This document shows, piece after piece, positions 34,108 through 45,576 of a DNA stretch of 64,000 nt. How positions within the stretch are numbered: position 1 is the stretch's first letter; every line of letters begins with the position of its first letter. A program made the position numbers and the translations under genes. The notes under the pieces were generated by a model that saw only the letters and a program-made list of their open reading frames with translations, had not been told where the DNA came from and searched no databases. The DNA comes from Diphasiastrum complanatum (taxonomy: Eukaryota; Streptophyta; Lycopodiopsida; Lycopodiales; Lycopodiaceae), in the NCBI GenBank assembly GCA_029204225.1, contig MU832151.1, positions 20,630 through 84,629 of the forward strand. The letters run 5' to 3'.

Positions 34108-35096
34108 AATTGAAATCTAAGTATGATCTAAAGCAATTATTTTCCCAAAAAAAAAGTGGAAAATGCATCATGCTAGCAATGATTGACTTTTACTTACAAT
34201 TGCAAAATTAAGAATTCACATAGCTTTCATTCTTTTATTGAACTTCAAAGATTTAGTTGGAGATACTGAATGATAAAGAAGCTCAAATTTTTTGTCAAGA
34301 ATAGGGATCATAGAATTATAAAGAAAGCTTCTTGTTGGGCTATAGAATTATCTAAATAAAAGTTATTCCCCCTTGAGTTGATAGGTATCATATAAGTGAA
34401 GTCCCCTTATAGGGGAGCATTGGAGATGGCCAATTCAGAAACAAATCTAAGGAACTCTTCCAATTATGGGGGAATTGCACGTGTTGAAATTCAAAGAAAA
34501 ACATATTTACTTTTAGTCAAGATATGTACAGGATTCCCGGCCTCATAGAAACTCAAAACATATGCAACCAAGATGGCACATTACATTGACAATCTAGCAA
34601 ATCATGGTTTAAGAATGACTAAAAAGAATGAAAAATGCATTGGGAAAGTTGAAGGAAGCAAGATGATGGAGCTAAGGTGGTAGTCTACATATTGTCCCTT
34701 TGAATCCCTTCAAATTCTTCCTAGTTGTGGTAGTAATCCAATTTTTAAAATAATTCTAGTCTCTATTATGCAAAAAAATTAAATGGTTACATTCAATTGT
34801 CATATTACTAAAGCTTAAAAGGCTAACAAGGCCATTGAAGATGAGCACTTCACCTTTCTTGGTATATGACCAAGTGGAATCATTTGGATTCTTCAAAATC
34901 CTTTTGTCATCAAATAATGGGAAGAAATTAGCTAAATTCCTATATTTTTAACTTTTAAAGAAACATAGAATAACCACACTAATAAAAGTTATCCTTATTG
35001 TCACAACATTATTATCAAGCGTTTATCACATCATACATTTCTCCACAAAGTATGCATCTATACTTTGTGGGGAAATCTTTTTGATTCATTTTATGC
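34108..35096. other. No gene seen
   Basis: AT-rich sequence without conserved coding potential or repeat structure that I could recognise. Confidence 0.5.
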
Positions 35097-35213
35097 CAGT
35101 AGTACCTTCTAATCCAACAGGATTGGCTCAGCTGGTCAGCTTGGCATCCAAAGTTTCTTTGGTCCCAGGTTCGAGCCCACCCTTGGAAACCAAGAAGCAG
35201 TAGTACCTTCTAA
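35097..35213 (+). mobile_element. Very short tRNA-like SINE with 16-bp TSD (copy 1)
   Basis: A perfect 16-bp direct repeat (CAGTAGTACCTTCTAA) at 35097-35112 and 35198-35213 brackets an 85-bp body. The body has a pol III A-box-like TGGCTCAGCTGG (35123) and a B-box-like GGTTCGAGCCC (35169), in tRNA-like order and spacing. A perfect small hairpin (CCAAAG-TTT-CTTTGG) sits where an anticodon arm would be. The 3' end is ...GGAAACCAAGAAG, without an A or T tail. It cannot fold into a full tRNA cloverleaf. A related body with its own duplication occurs at 45471. Confidence 0.72.
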
Positions 35214-38057
35214 GGTCTACTTTTGGGAGAGAATTTGAAAACCAAGAAACTCGTAGATTTTTCAAAAGTATAACCTGCAATATTTGTGTTAAAATCAAAT
35301 CATAACAGGCTTTTGCTATGTGTATGTTCACTCAGAAACTAGGCATTTTTAAATAGACCTTTTAGTAATTTGCTTTCTATAATGAAATTGATGGTGGACA
35401 AAGAGGTAGCCTAATCTCTGACTATCGATTATTACTTTTTACTTATGTTAGTCTTCATTATTTTCCTTTCTTTTCTACATCCACAAATATTTCGTAATTA
35501 ATATTAGAATCTTTGACCATTCACCATGTGGTCAATGGTGCATGTCTCCAATCAGGAAGCTTAGCAAAACTTTAGGTAAATCAACTCTACAATTTCTTTT
35601 GACATAAAACACGTACTAACCAGAGTTGCACTACGTTCCAAAACATCACCAGAGCAGAGTTCCAAATTCCAAAGCATTCTGGATCATAGCATTCCTAAGT
35701 TTGTGTTTTCTACCACATCTTTGTGGTGAAGCTTGGTCATTAGTACTAGGAGTGGGTAAAACCAGACAAAATAGATCCGAAAAGACCCATGCACAATTTT
35801 AAGTCCAATGGATTGAGTTTTCTTACTAATTATGGTAGATTGATGGTCCAGGACTGTTCGCAAGACAATAATCACAGGACAGTTACCAAACCTAACAATG
35901 TAATTACTCTATTCTCACAAATCTGTCATCCTCTATCACCGATCACAATTGATAATGCTCAAAATAAGCTGGATTAATTAGAGATGTGACATCACTTATG
36001 GCTAGTTAGCAAGTAGATGTGTCTGTTTATTATACATGCAATAAAGACCACAACAAAACTGCTAAATGTTTACTTCGCAATAAAATGTAATTCAGCACAT
36101 ATTGTTCTAGGGCACACCTTAGCTGATTTTGACAAACAACCAGTTAAAACAATGTCATGCATATGAAGTTTGAACATATGAGAAACTGCACCTAGTCTAT
36201 TATATACTCTAGCCTTGCACATGCAGCTTAATCGAACTTAATTGCAATAATGAGCGTCTAGTTCATTTTCAATGGCTTAATAGCAGTCAACCTCCAATTT
36301 GCACATGACAACCATACAAAGCCTATCAAAACATCCAACCGCGTCTTGTACAATGCCCAAAATCTAGGTCACAGGTCTTCAAGATATGTAGCTGGTGATT
36401 GCAGCTCTCAAGCACAAGTGACATTCATAGTTATATATTGATCCTCTTGTGCAAGTGTACTGGCTTTGGAGAATGTTTGGGTGTAAAGAAAGCTGAATGC
36501 AGATTTGACCTCTGGCTGGTAGCTTGGGAGTAATTGATTGCAGGATGGAGTCAACTAATCATCTATATCACCAGCAACGGTTATTTATAGCCTAACCGAT
36601 CTCCAAATCATCGAGTCAAGAACCTATTTTATACTACATTGGAAATATGATATGTCCAAAGATTTCAAGCAGAGCATGTTAAAGATGCACCTCCTCCTGT
36701 AGATAAGCCAATCTACACATCTTTGAGAATTCCAAAAGCTATTCAAATGTCATTGCATCTAAATTGTAATCAGAGGTTTCTATTTAAAATATAAAGGGAG
36801 GTACATTCTTTAACAAGCCAATGTACTCTGCTTAAAGACTTCAAGAATAATGGCATGAATTGCAGGCAAGATGTACTTGAAGGATTCAGGCATCTTAAAT
36901 AACATACAGATTCCCAAGTATATTGACCTTCGAGTTGACATATTTAGAACACATTTGGTATCCAAATGCCTATACAGAATATAATGATTCCTCCAAGAGT
37001 CATCCAGACGGCCCAAGTCAATCTTACATGTTAGTTTACAACATACAGATAATTCATGCACTACTGAAGCTGAAAGCATCATCAATTTCAAATCGTCAGG
37101 GTGTGATCATGTCTTTAACATGAAAAGGATACAATTATCATTTCCCTTGAGGTATGGGCACAGCTTGACCCAGATACCCTGCCTATGGTATTTTGCAACT
37201 ATTTTGTGTCTTTGATCTCAAGCAAAATAAGTTTGTCCTTTAACCTTGTGACGAGTCTCTAAGTAAGTCAAATGGTTAAAATTAGTGAGTCCTGAATGAC
37301 CTAGTTTAAGAAGAAAGAAAAAGATTATAAACACAGCCTTAGTGGAGATGAGTTAGAAAAGTGTCATTAAAAACAGCCAGAAAGACTGTTGGATGAATGA
37401 AGCATCTGTCATAAGAATGAAACCCATTGCAGTTAAAACAACGCACATTGGACCATTCAAACATCCTCCGTATGTCTGATGATGAAGAAACACTAACATG
37501 GTAAAAGTTTTCCTTTTTGACCTCCCAAAGATTTTGTCAAAATTTTATAACCATGTTTGCAGATCTGAGAACATTGCACTTAAATGGCCCATCAAAGCAA
37601 CCTAGCCTGCACATGTACACGTTGGAATCTAGTCAAAATCGCTATAAACTGAAGGCAAATTTTGATAAAGGATGAAGAGCACAACATCACAATCACAACC
37701 AAAGTGTCAATAAACGAGCCTAGGAACATGCAGAGAAGAGTGCATACTGTGACAGCCATGCCAACATTTGACTCATGTATCACCAAAAGTGTCTTGAAAA
37801 CAAGCCCTTTCTCTTGGAAGTTCAGTTCTGACTTAATAACATCACTTCAAAGTTGCAAACTTGCAACAAGCAGAAAGACAAAAGAAATGAGATGCTGCAC
37901 CTAGTCTGATGTCATCCAAGATGGTCTTCAAGGTTCATTTGAGCACAGAAAAATGTTAGCTGCAGCACAACTTCTATCATCCTGCTGCCAACCTCACACA
38001 TGTTTTGATTTAAAGCTGAACTGTGTCCAAAAGTGTACATACATATCATACAGAAAA
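35214..38057. other. Downstream flank of the unc-13-like gene, no other gene
   Basis: No conserved ORF. The part near 37.9-38.06 kb is probably the 3' untranslated region of the gene on the minus strand; no clear AATAAA was found on that strand. The rest is AT-rich and featureless to the eye. Confidence 0.5.
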
Positions 38058-40055
38058 TTATCTTTTGGAACTGCTGTAGGTTCTCATCACAAACTTGGAA
38101 GCCAAGACATGACATTTATAGCCCAATACCGAAGATAAGGTATTGGAAGAGGCAGAATATTGAGCCTTTGAAGAATTAGATCTAGAATCTGACCGAAACA
38201 TGGTGCGAAAATCTGTATCCATGTTTGTACCCTTGAAATCTGGAGTTGAATCATCTTGCTTAAGAGGTAATGAGGAGAGAAACTGTGCTACTGGTTCTGA
38301 CGCTTTCTCTACCAGATCCTCAGGCAAGCCTTCACCATTTGCAATAAAAAGTTCTTTCAATGCCATGAAATCTTCCTTCAGCATTTCGGTATCAATTTCA
38401 TCTAAGGGTTTTGTTCTATATAGAATAATCTGTAAAAAGCCTTCAAAACAAGCCATCATTAGATAGTTCACCATCTGATTACGGAGACAGTCAGACAAGG
38501 TGTTTGCTATGATCTCCAGCTGATAGTTGAGCTGTTGGATAACTGTTCCAATCCTTGCTTCCGACACACCACCAAGATAAAGACCTTCCCAAAACACACC
38601 CCGCAGATCCCCAAAGACAACCTTGTATGCAGCTATGTCAAAAAGCCTCTCAATGCCTGCTTGACAAGATGCTCTTGAGCGTTCCAACTTGACTTTGGTA
38701 ACAAGAGTAATAGGTACAGAAACTTTAGCCTTATCACGTGGAAGCTCCTGCCACCCAAATCTAAGTTTCTTTTCCAGAAATTCAACTTCTGATAGTACTT
38801 GGTATAACGTATTTATGCGAACACAGATACGTTGTAGACTTAAAGGGTCGCTTTGCTCAAACTGCAAGTCATTTTGTAATTGAGGCCATACCCTAGTCTT
38901 GTACTGAGCCAGTGCCTCATATTTCTTCCACAAAGAATCATTCAGTTTGCTTATCATTGATATTGAAGAATCTTTACCCCGTGTAAGTGCTAAATGAGGA
39001 ATAAAGTCTTCCTTCTTTCCTGCAAAACATTCAGGAAGATGAGTCCTCCAAATGGCCAGCACAAGCTTACAGCACCATGAAGACAAATTCATTATGAAGT
39101 AGTAGCTTGGAACCTCTTGAATATTCCTCACCGCAGCGAGCTACAATGACATAAACATAATGGTCAAGAGCTGCATCAATCCCAGATGTGAAATCCTGTA
39201 CTAATGCAGGGGCTTGAGAAACAGAGAACTTGAAAAATGCATCCGAGGTGTCCTCAACAATTCTGAGAAGCTCCACTGCAGAGAAAGCGTACCTCTCTCT
39301 GGTGGCATTTTGGCTCCAATCCTATCAGCAAAAAGTCATAGAGTGAGCAGACTACAGCATGTGAAAGGTTATTTGCAAAAGAAACTTCTTAATGACCATT
39401 CAGTGACTGACGCTTTGCAATAAAGTAACTAGAAAAATGCTAATGTCAGAATCAGTTTTTCCACATAGCTGGATAATCAAAAAATGTACACTCACATATA
39501 GAGTATACGTTTGAAATGTTACAATTAGGACTGTCAATCACAAAGGCAACTAAGCTATTTAAGTTGAGCTTCAAGATTTCTCTTAGAGATTCAAGACAAA
39601 TAAAACAAAAGACCGACGATCTAACTGGGAAAGCATATACACATCAACAATCATTATAATAAAACCTGAGGCTTCCTCATATATCGTCAACTTCTAGGCC
39701 AAAATTTGCCATGATGATCTGGCTATGATTATCTCCTTCACTCTAAGCTTGACAAAAATTGTGTCTAGGAATAAGAAGCAATCACTTAATCGAGTAACAG
39801 CACACAGTGAATATGCATATGTCAACCATTGCAATGACTTTACAATCTGTATTCCAGCAAGCATTATCAAGCTTAACTGCAGCATGAAGACAATCATGAA
39901 AACACAATGCCTCAAATGTAATTTCAGAAAGTCTACCTCCAATATTGCTGAAGCTACGGCTCTATGGCATACTCCCACAATAAAAATGTCAGGAGGAGGT
40001 AAATGGATCAATAAGAAAGATACTCTTGCTTCTCATAAAAGGGCAGCAAGGCCAG

Positions 40056-40103
<48 letters not shown>

Positions 40104-43100
40104 CATGAAACAAAAAACCATGCAATTCCTATGCTGTGTGCTGGATTGTAGACCATACTAAAAAATGCACCTCCATGTCAAGGATAGCAACCGAACAGAT
40201 TCGAAGACCTGGAATCTGTCTGCCTGCCAAATCTTAACAATCAGCTTCAGCATGTGCAGTGTGTACTCTAGGTGTCTACAATAGTTGGTAACTTCCAAAC
40301 TATTTGCTTAATTCAGGCCCTCCTATAGAAACTAAATGATCACTCATTTAGCTATGACGCTGGCTAAAACTCACGGAAATTTTTGGAAATACTTGTCCTG
40401 CATTCTATTTCCTAAAACAGTAAGGATTTCAAGCTATATCCCTTAAAACTATGAAACTTGAATTTCCTTAATAAATTACAAGTTCTCATATTTCTACTCC
40501 TTATTTCTAAAATGAATGTCCTGCGTATTTCCATTTGGGACAAAATGTTGAACGGGAGACACTATTGCTCATTTTTAACCAGGTGATAAATTTGGTTATT
40601 TGTGCTTTGCTAGTCTACAAACTACTCTCCCGGCTTCTCCAGAGGTTAGAAGATTGGCACATGTGCTGCATTTGAACTCCATAAGTAGGAGTCAATCCCA
40701 GTTACAGCTCAACCTTGGTATTATCTAGCACTAATTGATAATGTGGTGGGCAGGTAAATCCTTAATGGTTAGTGAGACCTGGAATGATTCAATATTTCCC
40801 AATTGCCCAAATCCAATTTCTAAAGGGCAATCCGCGTCCGCGTCCGGCGTCCGGACCCGGACGCGTCCCATTTTTTTTTATTTTTTTAGACTAAATAACA
40901 CTAAAAAAACTATCAAAAAAAAAAAAAAGCGGACGCGTACGCGTCCGGACCCCGAACGCACCCTGGCGAGTCCGCGCCCGGACGCGGACGCGCGTTCAGA
41001 CGTAGCGTCCGCTACCTTACCTATATATATATATATATATATATATATCCAATGCTTTGCATAGTTGTGTTAACCTGTTTTGAGCTCTCCCTTGGGATGT
41101 TTTGATTCTTCTTCTGTTCCAGAATCGCTACTCAAAAAGAAATTAAGCTTAGAGATAAAATTGAGTACCAAATCATTCACAATTATCTGCAACTTAAGCA
41201 CTCTGAGAAGGGTTTTGATTCATACTTCTTCTTGCAGAATTCTCTCTGACCACTCCTGCAGCTGTCCAATCTGTAGTCCAACCCATTTCTTCAACACTAA
41301 AGCAACTTCAGGCTCTGATGCAAATGAGTACAGTTCATCAAAAATGTCTTTCCATCTTTCATCAGATTCAGCTTCCTCTTCAGTAGCCATTTGAACAAGC
41401 TGTTTCTCTAGCTTTGCAGCAGATTGCAACACCTGCACAACCTCTATAGATGGCTTTGCGGTTGAGAGAAACTGCTTCAACTCTAACCGGTAGCAAGTAT
41501 GGAGAGTTACCGCAGCCACAGTTGCCGGGTATGGATGCCACTGCTTAAACGTTGGACAGAAATTTTGTTGTTCTTCAGTTGCCAATTCAGCAATATCTTT
41601 TGCAAGTGTTAGAAGAGCCAAAATAGGTGCCTTTCCATCTACATATGAACTTTTGTCAACATCCAGTCGCCTGCTCATCTGCAGTGCACCACAACACCAC
41701 TCAGAGAGATAGATGGACCCTAAAATTAAAACCTTATGTCAAAATCCTCCAAATAAAAGAAATTAGTGGTGATATCTCAGTATGCGGTAAAACAAAGTTT
41801 TAAGGATCTGCTCTAACCAAGGAAAAGCCTACCAAAGTTCATGACCTAGATCTCATACTTAACACAAGGCTTCAAGGCATGCCTCCAACTAACTGCTTAT
41901 AGAGTGGCATTTGTCCCTTAGGTAATATGCTTTGTCAGAGATGCAACATACCTGAGAGAAAATGTAACGCAGAGCTGACTGTATGTACACTTGTATTCTG
42001 TTGATCCTAACATGATACTCTTCTGAGTGGCCACGCTGAGAGTTTTGAGAAAGATATTTTTGCAGAATTTGTGCACATAAGAGGGCAACACTCATCAAGT
42101 TTTTCAATGTGTCTTGATTTCCAGAGGCAAAATGTTCATGATACATAAGGAGCCTTTTATCTGTCCAAGCCTGTATGGAAGTCAAAACTGAAATAAGGAC
42201 ATCCATATGTGCTTCGTTGTCCACGGCGTTGACCAATTTCCAAATATCTTTCATGACTGCTTCAGCTGCCTCTAGCAGCTCGAACTCATGTTCTCCTGTT
42301 AATACAAATTGACTGAAGAGGACCCAGATGAAGCAACTGTTATGAAGCATCTGATCAATTCCAAGAACAGCCCAGGTTTTCTTGGCTAAACCCAGAATGT
42401 CATCAATATCTTCAGAGAAAGAACTTTCATCGAGGTTGTCAAAGGAAGACCTTAAAAGCATTTCATACAAATACAAGTTAAGAGGAAATGATTCTGCCCA
42501 GGCGCTGGAGTCGGAACCCAAAACTGTATCTTTCAAAATTTGCAAAGTTTCAGCATTTACTCCTATTTCCAAAAAACCTTCGGAGAAATCAGGTAGCCGC
42601 TGCCTCAGTAAGGAAGCTAGCATTGTTCCGCTAACATTATTACCTGAATAAGGAAAAAGAACGGCCTGTAAGACTTTTTGCTGGCGCAGTTGCCAAAGCT
42701 GATACTCCATCTGATCTGAAAAGTCTGAAGATTTCATGTTGAGCAGCAACTCCATTGAGACGAGCAGAGCACCCGTTTCTCTGCCAACCTGACAGGTTAC
42801 ACTAGTTTGACTGAATATTTTCTAGCACAGACCTCCTAAAATGGTTGCTTTTCATTGGCATGCTTTTGACAAGAGCTGGTATTCTTCCTTAAGTATAGCG
42901 AACAAGCAAGCAAGCAGAGACTAAAGCCCATGTTAAAGCCATTCAAGCATTGAAAGCAAAAAGTGTGCAATAGAGAAATTACAAAATCTCTAGAAGGTTT
43001 CGTAGGTTGAAGAGTGAAGAGACGTGGGCAATCTTTTTGCGACGAGGCTTCAAGACACGTAAGGTTTCACCCCGACGCACTCCCAGCCAGAAATTCGGAT

Positions 43101-43829
43101 TCACGCGGAGAGGGAAAGGACAGAAAAGCGAAGGGGAAGTGGAAAATGAGGGAATGAGTGGCGGGGAGTGCGTCGGGCTGAAAATGTTTGAGGTACCTAT
43201 AAGATGCGAGGATATTTTTGCAGGTTCAAAGAATAGCGCGTTAAAAAATCAAATTCAGCTTAGATTGCTCGGGAAAGGCATGAATGGACTTGAAACGATA
43301 AGAGAAGGTATATATAATACATGTGTATGGGGCAAAAGCTTTGTACCTTCATTGATGCTGCCCTTTCCATCGCACGCAATGTTCTGGCCTCATTGCTCTC
43401 AGGTATATCCATCTGAGTCCTCATAATCTCAATAGCCGTCAACTTTTTAGAAGCTGGCTGCATTCTGGTACTCTTTCTCCTTGACTTTAATGATATAGCC
43501 TTCTTAAACCTTCTAAAAGCCGCTGATGTGAGAGACTTTTCTTGGGAACGAGGCGACCCAGAAAGCGGTGAACCAGAAAGTGGTGAACCCGAAAGTGACG
43601 AACCAGATCGTGATGAACTACTAAACTCATCGGATCCCATAATAGCAGCTGAAGCTACGCTTTTCCCGCTGGACCTTCGTCCACAAGAAGCCAGAAGAAT
43701 CTCATATGCAGTCTCTTTGAGGTCATCAGCTGACAGATCGACTCCCAGATTGGGAAATGGAGATAGGAGATCGTCGAGTTTAGATAAACTTCTGCCATGA
43801 TACACATCTGATGACGAAAAGGAAACCAT
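38058..43829 (-). CDS. Protein unc-13 homolog (DUF810 / Munc13-homology family), five exons
   Basis: Exons (minus strand): 43829-43347, 42788-41952, 41678-41226, 39321-39132, 39019-38058. All introns are GT-AG, the phases agree, and together they give 974 codons plus TAA, the usual size of the plant DUF810 proteins. The start ATG follows an in-frame TAG. The N-terminus has LLSPFPNLGVDLSADDLKET and AYEILLASCGRRSSGK, typical of the family, then a Ser-rich linker with SGSPLSGSP repeats. Exon 2 begins VGRETGALLVSMELLLNM and carries AWAESFPLNLYLYEMLLRSS. Exon 3 ends LQEWSERILQEE; exon 4 reads YAFSAVELLRIVEDTSDAFF. Exon 5 holds the MHD2-like region (YKVVFGDLRGVFWEGLYLGG) and ends NTLSSVLGYKCHVLASKFVM. 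The characterised Arabidopsis member PATROL1 delivers a plasma-membrane proton ATPase during stomatal movement. An exocytic role here is inferred. No break is seen; this is the one intact host gene. Confidence 0.95.
40059..40101. repeat. (GA)n microsatellite in intron 3
   Basis: About 21 uninterrupted GA units inside the 1.9-kb third intron of the unc-13-like gene. Confidence 0.95.
40825..41015. repeat. CpG-rich inverted-repeat (fold-back) element in intron 3
   Basis: A 190-bp island in an AT-rich intron: a GC-rich left arm (GCGTCCGCGTCCGGCGTCCG), an A/T-rich centre of about 70 bp, and a right arm whose reverse complement repeats GCGTCCGCGTCCGG. Dozens of CpG steps occur in under 200 bases. 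It could fold into a long hairpin and looks like a small MITE-like insertion. No clear target duplication was found. A (TA)n run follows at once. Confidence 0.65.
41022..41048. repeat. (TA)n microsatellite in intron 3
   Basis: About 13 TA units directly after the fold-back element. Confidence 0.95.
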
Positions 43830-45470
43830 GGACGCTTCAGCGTTAATATCCAGATAAAACTAATGAAAGCTATATTCGTCTCTTACGATAATATTTTTGA
43901 GATAATCCGTATCAAGTTGATGCACCTTCAGGTCTGTTTTAGATATTCACGATAAGATAGTTTCAAGCGGAACAGAAACTGAACCCGCTCATATTCATGT
44001 ATAAAACATTCGTGAAGTATTATCAATGACTAATCTGAGCCAAAGCGTCAGCTTATACCGTGGAGAATACTTATCGCGGCCGTTTTCTGACAAATCGGCT
44101 TTACATATAGCAGTTGATGATGAGTAGAAATGCTGTATTTCAAAGCTTGGAATCTACATAAATACATCCCTAAATCCAGAGGAGAAACAGCAATACTAAC
44201 GAAGCTTATGTCCATGTGCAGAATTAAGACATGAGCATCGTTGATAATATTGTAAATGTCTCGCTGCATTAAATGAAAGCTGGACCTATACTTGCACACA
44301 CTGCCATCGTATCAGAACAGTGGAGAATATTCCGAACAAAATGCGCCATGCGAGTCTAGACTCTACACAGTGCGTGAAACGGTTTTACGGACTCAATAAG
44401 TATCATCACCTCACAATACTTCCTATCCGTTGCAACGCGTTATTTGCTCAAGGAAGAAGCACGTTCAAAGAAAGTCGAAACCAGCTAGAGACAACAATGG
44501 ATTTAATAAACAGCGCTTCAAACGGAAGGCAAGGAAGCGCGTGAGGAGGCCAGAACCAAAACCCCGCCTGGTCAATACCATACCGCAACCGAACACAATA
44601 CCATCATCATCACCTCAAAGAAAAGACTGCTTCAACCACGAAAAAACTCCGCCATACTCCATCCCACCACCGGCACAGTATGTATGGAAGAAGCGGTCAG
44701 ACTCAGCTTATATTTGCTTATTTAGCATTAAAGATAAAAAAGCGAAAGCAAGAAAGAGCATCTCGAACCTGACGATCCAGCACCAAAACGCAAGCCAATC
44801 CGTCTGCGAGAATTAATGTTGGCATAGAAAGCACGAAGGATCTTTTCTCATCTTCATTCACGATCAATCTCCACATTCGAAAAGCCGAAGAAGAAGCAGA
44901 ATGAAGACGAGGAGGAAGGAGATGGCGATGGCGACGCAGACAGGACGCATGGGGCTGCAGACAGGACGCCGGGGGATGCGATGCTGCGCTGTATGCAGGA
45001 GGCAGGAGCCGAGAAACCCACATGGACGGATGCGCTTCCCGAGAATCTTAACTAGACTTTAAGCCTGCCCTGCCCGTGGGACCTGCCAGACCGGTGGGAC
45101 CTAGGGGCTGCGACACTAGACGCCGGCAGGCAACTGACACGTGCCATGTGAGGAGTGGTGTACCGGCTGAACCAGTTCTTAACAACTCTGGAGTTGGTCC
45201 TGGTCCCATCAAACCCGGTCCTATCTCAAAGGGTTCTAAAATCGACCCGCCACCCGGTGTCTTGTGTCGGGCAGGTATATAGGTGCTCGGCTAGTATCAA
45301 CTCTAATATCAAGGAATCTACTTATTTGATTTACAAGGACCATACTTGGGTCACTCCCGAAACACACTCTCCCAAATAAGTGCTTGACTAATATTAACTC
45401 AATATCAAGGAATGGACTCGAGCAATGTAAGTTATTGTGATACTAGGATCTAGAATCGGACTCCCTCTTA
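43830..45470. other. Upstream flank of the unc-13-like gene
   Basis: The segment nearest the gene is expected to hold its promoter and 5' leader. 44.4-45.3 kb is GC-richer than its surroundings. An open frame of 128 codons on the plus strand from 44430 (rich in Lys, Arg and Pro) and one on the minus strand from 45023 overlap each other and match nothing I know. A CACGTG core occurs at about 45138. No gene is called. Confidence 0.4.
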
Positions 45471-45576
45471 ATACCCAGAGATTGACCCAAGGGGATTGGT
45501 TGAGTTCTCTTGCTTGGCCAAGTTTCTCCCAAGTTTGAATCTCTCCTTGGAAATCGAGAAGCATACCTAGAGATTG
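45471..45576 (+). mobile_element. Very short tRNA-like SINE (copy 2)
   Basis: Direct repeats ATACCCAGAGATTG (45471-45484) and ATACCTAGAGATTG (45563-45576), one mismatch in 14, bracket a 78-bp body. It shares with copy 1 the start CCAA..GGATTGG, the middle GCTTGGC..CCAAGTTTCT (copy 1: GCTTGGCATCCAAAGTTTCT), the B-box region (AAGTTTGAATCTCTCC) and the end CCTTGGAAATCGAGAAG (copy 1: CCTTGGAAACCAAGAAG). The A-box is more decayed than in copy 1, so this insertion is older. Confidence 0.65.

Noticed and set aside
35113-35197. A functional tRNA gene
   Set aside because: A- and B-box-like words are present but the acceptor and T stems do not pair, and perfect 16-bp direct repeats mark it as a retroposon.
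40621-40735. Another tRNA-derived SINE in intron 3
   Set aside because: GGTTAGAAGATTGGCAC and GGAGTCAATCCC weakly recall pol III boxes, but no target duplication or similarity to the two short SINEs was found.
43007-43426. 139-codon plus-strand ORF in intron 1
   Set aside because: Antisense to the first intron and exon of a well-supported gene; composition follows the purine-rich strand.
44430-44816. Basic 128-codon ORF as a gene upstream of the unc-13 homolog
   Set aside because: No conserved motif, overlaps an equally long antisense frame, and lies in GC-richer DNA where long chance frames are expected.
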